From: Desulfovibrio sp.
GTDB taxonomy: Bacteria; Desulfobacterota; Desulfovibrionia; Desulfovibrionales; Desulfovibrionaceae
DNA: 64,000 nucleotides
Assembly: GCF_014803725.1 (NCBI RefSeq)
Contig: NZ_JAAVBE010000021.1
Location: 72,212 to 136,211, forward strand
Reading direction: 5' to 3'
The notes under the pieces: model-generated
Seen by the model: only the letters and a program-made list of their open reading frames with translations
Told to the model about the DNA's origin: nothing
The model's database searches: none
Translations under genes and position numbers: made by a program
In this document: positions 60,296-64,000 of the stretch, one piece after another
Layout of the letters: the number at the start of each line of letters is the position of its first letter
How positions within the stretch are numbered: position 1 is the stretch's first letter

Positions 60296-60357
60296 TTGGT
60301 ACCTTTTTCCCGAAAAAGGTGCCATATACTGGAAGAAGGTACCATTTAAGGTGCCAT
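60296..60357. repeat. Direct repeats upstream of the integrase gene
   Basis: AAGGTGCCAT (60316-60325), AAGGTACCAT (60336-60345) and AAGGTGCCAT (60348-60357) are direct copies spaced 20 and 12 bases apart. An inverted copy, TTGGTACCTT, lies at 60296-60305. They end 18 bases before the integrase start, as arm-type integrase sites or operator sites would. Confidence 0.6.
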
Positions 60358-60374
60358 CTTGCGGGAGTTTGAAA

Positions 60375-61685
60375 ATGGCTGCGAAAACACCGTCTTTAGA
60401 GCTTACCATCAGAAACGCCAAGGCCGTAAAAGGAGAGGTGCAGGTCATTCGTTGCGGTGCGGGCTTGGAAATGTGGATTTCCGTCAACCAGGGTGGCACC
60501 CCGATGAAAAAATGGGTCTTGCGTTATTCCGATGCCGCAGGAAAGCGCCAGAAGGTTCGCATAGGCTCCTACCCGGAGTTGACGCTTGCCAAAGCCCGCG
60601 CATCGGCCGAAGACCTGAAAGAAAAGGCGAAAGCCGGTATCAACTTGGCCAAGGAGCGGGCCAAGAAGCAATCGTCCCAAGTGTATTCCCGAACTTTTGA
60701 AAGCGTCGCCATGGCTTGGCTTGAGAGAAAAACGCCTGAATGGGATGACGCTCACGCAAAGCGCCAGAAAGAGCGGCTGTCGGGTAATATTATTCCGGCC
60801 TTTGGAAGTGTGGACATTAATGACCTCACGATGATGCATATTGACAAGGCATTGTCGGTCGTCATTGAGCGCGGCGCCCGTGAAACGGCGCAACGTATCT
60901 GCTCTATCCTCATAAAAATCTTTGAGTACGCAGACCTGATGGGTTTTTTGGAAAATCCCATAATCATCAATCGATTAACACTCTATCGTAGGGAAATGCC
61001 CAAGCCGATTGCCAAACGCCACTTATATAAGGAAATGTCGGAAAATGAAATCAGTCGATTGTTGCAAGCCATTGAGAACTCCAAGGGTAGATGGACCTTG
61101 CAGACGAGTGTCGCTCTGCGATTGGCTCCGTATGTCATGCTCCGACCTGTCGAAATTTGTGAAGCCGAATGGACCGAGATCAATCTCAATGACGCCGAAT
61201 GGTATATTCCCGCATCCAGAATGAAAATGTCTCGTGACCATATTGTGCCATTGCCTCGTCAGGCCGTGGAGCTATTTTTGGAAATACGGCCTTTTTCTGG
61301 GGCTAACAAATATGTCTTTCCCTCCCCCAGAAATCATAACGCGCCTATTTCAACGGCTTCTCTTCTCCAGGCTATCCGACGGCTCGGATATGCCTCCACG
61401 AAAGAAGAAGGCAACAGCTTCTGCACTCACGGGTTCCGAGGCATGGCGTCAACCACGCTCAATCAACACCCGAACTTTCAGTATATGAAAGAAGACTGGA
61501 TAGAGTTTCAGCTCGCCCATGCCCAAACGGATAAAACGAGGGCTTCCTATAATATCCTCACACCGCGCTCATATCTTGCGGAGCGACGAAAGATGGTACA
61601 GGAATATGCAGATTACCTTGATGGATTGCGGAATCTCAATAATCCGAGGTTCGAGAGGACGACTGAAAAATTGAGAGAAGGTTAG
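60375..61685 (+). CDS. int: Tyrosine-type site-specific integrase (P4-like)
   Basis: This 436-residue recombinase has an N-terminal arm-binding domain (LRYSDAAGKRQKVRIGSYPE, DUF4102 type), a core-binding domain (FESVAMAWLERKTPEW), and catalytic Arg257 (VMLRPVEICEAEW), His352-x-x-Arg355 (THGFRGMAST) and Tyr392 (RASYN). The ATG at 60375 begins the family sequence. It would integrate and, with a partner, excise the element at ssrA. Its base use is AT-richer than the chromosome to the left. Confidence 0.9.
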   Translation: MAAKTPSLELTIRNAKAVKGEVQVIRCGAGLEMWISVNQGGTPMKKWVLRYSDAAGKRQKVRIGSYPELTLAKARASAEDLKEKAKAGINLAKERAKKQSSQVYSRTFESVAMAWLERKTPEWDDAHAKRQKERLSGNIIPAFGSVDINDLTMMHIDKALSVVIERGARETAQRICSILIKIFEYADLMGFLENPIIINRLTLYRREMPKPIAKRHLYKEMSENEISRLLQAIENSKGRWTLQTSVALRLAPYVMLRPVEICEAEWTEINLNDAEWYIPASRMKMSRDHIVPLPRQAVELFLEIRPFSGANKYVFPSPRNHNAPISTASLLQAIRRLGYASTKEEGNSFCTHGFRGMASTTLNQHPNFQYMKEDWIEFQLAHAQTDKTRASYNILTPRSYLAERRKMVQEYADYLDGLRNLNNPRFERTTEKLREG

Positions 61686-61700
61686 CCGAGGTCAACCAAT

Positions 61701-61747
61701 GGGTCTACCGCTGTATGTAGCTTAAACCGTGGTACTGCGGTAGACCC
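61701..61747. repeat. Perfect 11-bp inverted repeat after the integrase gene
   Basis: GGGTCTACCGC at 61701-61711 is the exact reverse complement of GCGGTAGACCC at 61737-61747, with 25 bases between. It begins 16 bases after the integrase stop. No T-run follows; it could be a terminator-like hairpin or a protein-binding site. Confidence 0.55.
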
Positions 61748-61847
61748 TGGTATATCATGCATTTGAGCATAATTTTAACAATCAGGATAATTTTTAATGA
61801 CCCGATTCATGGTTGGGGCCGAATCTGTACTTGAAATTATAATTTTT

Positions 61848-62547
61848 GAGGCTGTCCTAGCTAAGGAGAAATTGCTAGGATAGGATATGTACGAGCGCCG
61901 AAGTCGGTTAAATTCGCGTCAACAGGCTGAACTTATAAAGTTTTTCGTTGCTGGCGCAACCGCGCGTGCTGCGGGAGAAATCGCGGGGGTAAATCGCAAC
62001 ATCGCCACCTCGTATTTCATGCGCCTCCGTCGTCTAATAGCCATGCATCTCCCGAGTTATCGCTTGTCAGGGGAAGTTGAGGCCGATGAAAGCTACTTTG
62101 GCGGAGTGAGAAAAGGCAAGCGAGGCCGGGAAAATAGCGGTTTTCGGATTACTGAAGCGCAACGGGAGTTTTATACGGCCATAATCCCCAATGCGCGAAC
62201 AGAAACGCTGATGCCCATCATTGAGGAGCGCGTCGAGGCTGATAGCATTGTCTACACGGACATGTTCCGAGCATATAATGCGTTGGATGTAGGCGATTTC
62301 CACCATCACAGGATTGACCATTCAAGGTTATTTGCCAAACAAGGAAACCATGTCAATGAGAGAGAAAATTTTTGGAACCAGGCAAAACGGTATCTGCGTA
62401 AGTTCATCGGCATTAAGCCTGAACACTTTTACTGGTTCCTGAAAGAATGCGAATGGCGCTTCAATGGGGGTAATCATAAGGAGCTATTAACCCAGCTAAA
62501 TTCCTGGGTTAAAGAGGCTAAACATTAACCTTAGTTAGGACAGCCCC
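61848..62547 (+). mobile_element. IS1595-type insertion sequence
   Basis: Imperfect terminal inverted repeats share GGCTGTCCTA-x-CTAAGG (61850-61866 and, inverted, 62529-62545; 16 of 17 bases). They flank one transposase gene. The flanking 8-mers (TAATTTTT and TTATTATT) do not match, so no target duplication is seen. Confidence 0.8.
61887..62528 (+). CDS. IS1595-family transposase with a shifted internal segment
   Basis: This 213-residue ISXO2-like transposase has VEADESYFGG (first acidic residues), YTDMFRAYNAL (second), and a C-terminal REHF-like NFWNQAKRYLRKF part. Between residues about 75 and 92 the protein reads ENSGFRITEAQRE, but the next frame encodes GKIAVFGLLKRNG, the family's expected strand. 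Two compensating small indels therefore scramble this piece while leaving the ORF open. The start ATG at 61887 follows TAGGA. It is probably inactive. Confidence 0.8.
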   Translation: MYERRSRLNSRQQAELIKFFVAGATARAAGEIAGVNRNIATSYFMRLRRLIAMHLPSYRLSGEVEADESYFGGVRKGKRGRENSGFRITEAQREFYTAIIPNARTETLMPIIEERVEADSIVYTDMFRAYNALDVGDFHHHRIDHSRLFAKQGNHVNERENFWNQAKRYLRKFIGIKPEHFYWFLKECEWRFNGGNHKELLTQLNSWVKEAKH

Positions 62548-62711
62548 TTATTATTTTATAAGGTCTATAATTTTTTAAAAACTTAATGACAAATCATTGG
62601 CATACCCTTGATGGGTTCAGTCCCTCATATTTATTTTCGCTCACTATATAATAGTTTCATCATGAGCATTACTTGATGAAGATTTAGCTTAAATTATAAA
62701 TAAATACTCAA
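62548..62711. other. AT-rich gap between the IS and the relaxase gene
   Basis: This 164-base stretch is very AT-rich. It has a good -10-like TATAAT near 62646 without a clear -35, and TTCATCA/TGATGAA as a 7-bp inverted repeat near 62657-62682. It may hold the relaxase terminator. Confidence 0.3.
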
Positions 62712-64000
62712 TTATTTCATTCTCCGAAATTGCCTATTAACCAATTCTTGAGTTGGTTTTTGATTGGGATGGTTAGAATAATACTCTATAACTTCCGCCT
62801 CCTTGTTGCACCGCTCCACAGCCGACTTATCTAAATGGCTTTCAAGGATAACCCTGTCACCGTGTGCCCCATAGGCATAGTCCAGTACCCGTTGCAGATA
62901 GTCAAGTTTTGGCGCAAGGGAGTCAGATTGGAGAGCGTTGGGGGGGTGTCTTTGCATTTCTTCCTCAACCTGTTCGCGGAGATACCCGGCACAGCGCAAA
63001 TGCAGGGCGAGCATCGCCTCCAGCCTTGATGCGTCAACTTTCATATCCGCGTAGCGGCGTTTTACCATTTTTCGATAGGGAATGACTGGCCTTTGCAATT
63101 TCCCGATTTTGGGAAAATAGCTTTCGGGAAAATGCCCATACTTTGTGCCTGGCTGGAGGGTACGCCGTAACCGCCATATGTCCGCAAGCCAAGGGTGGCG
63201 CTCTCGGACCCAGTCCTTGAATCGGCAACAAGCCATTTTGGGCATTTTTGCCAGTTTCCGTCTCTCGTCCATGAGTTCCTGGCTTTGCTGGCATGGCAGG
63301 AAAAACTTTGCTATGCTGACAAATTCTTCGCCATGCGGCGCAAGGATAGTGTAGGCTCTTTCACGCTTTTCTTTTTGTTGGGCCTTGAATACGGCAATCT
63401 CCGCCGCATTCTGTTTCAGGAGTTCGGCTTTTTGCACTTTCCGGCGTTCAGCATCTATAAGCCGCGTTTTCCTGTATTCCCTCCATTGATCCTCTGCTAT
63501 TCTGCTGACCGGCTCCGGTTCAATCTTGGTCATGGGAGCGGCGTAATCGCCGGGTATGAAGTCCCCAAGCCTTTTGCAGAGCTTTGCCAAGCTGAACCGG
63601 CGGTCAATGGATGAGGCTTTTATAGCCTTGTCGCCAACAAAGACAATGCCGCCGGACCCTTTTCGTTCAAAGCGCAGCCCCGCCTCTCTTAAGCCTTCAT
63701 GCAATTCCTGCCATGAACCGGCCTCCTCTAGGATTTTGCGGCCCCGCTGCTGGGCAATTCTCTGGGCCGATTTTTCGCCCGTGAAATTTTCAAAATCTTG
63801 GGCTCTGCTGGAAGGCGGCTGCTTCTTCCTCGGCTCATTACGGATAACCTGATCATTTTCGTCCACGCGATACCTGGCCTTCTTCTGCGGCTGCCATCCC
63901 TGCTTTTTCTCGATCAGCGCCACAATCTTGTGGGCTGCTTCGATGTCAAAGCCCTTGTGAGGCTGGATGACTTGCAAGGTGTCTGGATGAACTCGGTTGA
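62712..64000 (-). CDS. MOBP-type conjugative relaxase (N-terminal part missing)
   Basis: At least 429 residues are present; the 5' end runs off the right edge. The partial N-terminal piece NRVHPDTLQVIQPHKGFDIE matches the sequence after relaxase motif III of TraI/MobA(P). It is followed by the usual post-catalytic segment (QDFENFTGEKSAQRIAQQRG, RFERKGSGGIVFVGDKAIKA) and a long basic helical tail. A TTG at 63977 only looks like a start. Relaxases nick oriT and pilot DNA into a recipient. Its presence shows that the element is mobilizable. Confidence 0.8.
   Translation of the reverse strand, partial: NRVHPDTLQVIQPHKGFDIEAAHKIVALIEKKQGWQPQKKARYRVDENDQVIRNEPRKKQPPSSRAQDFENFTGEKSAQRIAQQRGRKILEEAGSWQELHEGLREAGLRFERKGSGGIVFVGDKAIKASSIDRRFSLAKLCKRLGDFIPGDYAAPMTKIEPEPVSRIAEDQWREYRKTRLIDAERRKVQKAELLKQNAAEIAVFKAQQKEKRERAYTILAPHGEEFVSIAKFFLPCQQSQELMDERRKLAKMPKMACCRFKDWVRERHPWLADIWRLRRTLQPGTKYGHFPESYFPKIGKLQRPVIPYRKMVKRRYADMKVDASRLEAMLALHLRCAGYLREQVEEEMQRHPPNALQSDSLAPKLDYLQRVLDYAYGAHGDRVILESHLDKSAVERCNKEAEVIEYYSNHPNQKPTQELVNRQFRRMK

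Larger units (their letters stand above)
60184..64000. mobile_element. Integrative mobilizable/conjugative element at ssrA (left end)
   Basis: From the ssrA 3' end onward the DNA is AT-richer, and the genes are all mobile: tyrosine integrase, IS1595-type element and MOBP relaxase. The right end is outside the window. Whether it encodes its own transfer machinery cannot be seen. Confidence 0.75.

Noticed and set aside
61840..62555. 8-bp target duplication around the IS1595-type element
   Set aside because: The flanking octamers (TAATTTTT and TTATTATT) differ at three positions in an AT-only context, so it is not convincing.
63977..64000. TTG at 63977 as the true start of the relaxase gene
   Set aside because: The frame continues upstream with NRVHPDT, which fits relaxase motif III, so the gene runs past the window end.

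Overview
The window is GC-rich bacterial chromosome, and its gene content points to a sulfate-reducer-like member of the Desulfovibrionaceae (Desulfovibrio or a close relative). This is inferred from a pyruvate carboxylase gene followed by an oversized PEP-synthase-like gene, a tmRNA tag reading ANNDYDYAYAA, a DHH-CBS-nucleotidyltransferase fusion, and a ftsH-folP-cdaA-ybbR-glmM cluster. No rRNA, tRNA or CRISPR array was seen; the only RNA gene is tmRNA.

Layout. 1-2110: tail of a beta-barrel porin, then a complete DnaA-family initiator that is not beside dnaN. 2115-2575: a decayed IS200-type transposase. 2779-4950: a small stress-type divergon (DJ-1/PfpI and SRPBCC genes opposite a TetR regulator). 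5150-12366, all minus strand: an orphan umuD, a sodium/solute symporter with a 44-residue partner, a TetR regulator, a Lon-type protease, hemC, an FmdB zinc ribbon and gmhA. 12502-14829: nadK-gatB. 14842-16071: an unknown protein made of five repeats of about 50 residues. 16257-20820: phoH, a PgpH-like HD hydrolase, ybeY and birA, leading into pyc (20881-24600) and a PEP-synthase-like gene (24748-28317).

28480-36495, minus strand: DUF1992, mutS, lapA-like, HIT, the DHH/CBS/tRNA nucleotidyltransferase fusion and a Xer recombinase. 36575-37459: folK and a TRASH-type protein. 37574-43659, minus strand: glmM, ybbR, cdaA, folP and ftsH. 43895-52001: lysS, a secreted protein (minus strand), rel, yajC, secD and secF. 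52129-59763: an unknown protein, an RsuA-type pseudouridine synthase, an RdgC-like pair, two peptide-type ABC permeases, recN and another unknown protein. 59805-60183: ssrA (tmRNA). From 60184 to the window end the DNA is AT-richer and mobile: a tyrosine integrase abutting the 3' end of ssrA, an IS1595-type element and a MOBP-type relaxase running off the right edge. This looks like an integrative mobilizable or conjugative element.

How genes fit together. BirA would biotinylate the pyruvate carboxylase encoded just downstream. CdaA and YbbR (c-di-AMP synthesis) sit with GlmM, and a PgpH-like c-di-AMP phosphodiesterase lies elsewhere in the window. YajC, SecD and SecF form one export module. 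Three unrelated unknown genes (starts 16071, 52129 and 59227) each have a good sigma-54 -24/-12 match upstream, which suggests a shared regulon. The least explained items are the five-repeat protein with its sigma-54 promoter, the zinc ribbon at the end of pyruvate carboxylase, the PEP-synthase-like protein with a large helical insertion and C-terminal extension, and the element at ssrA.
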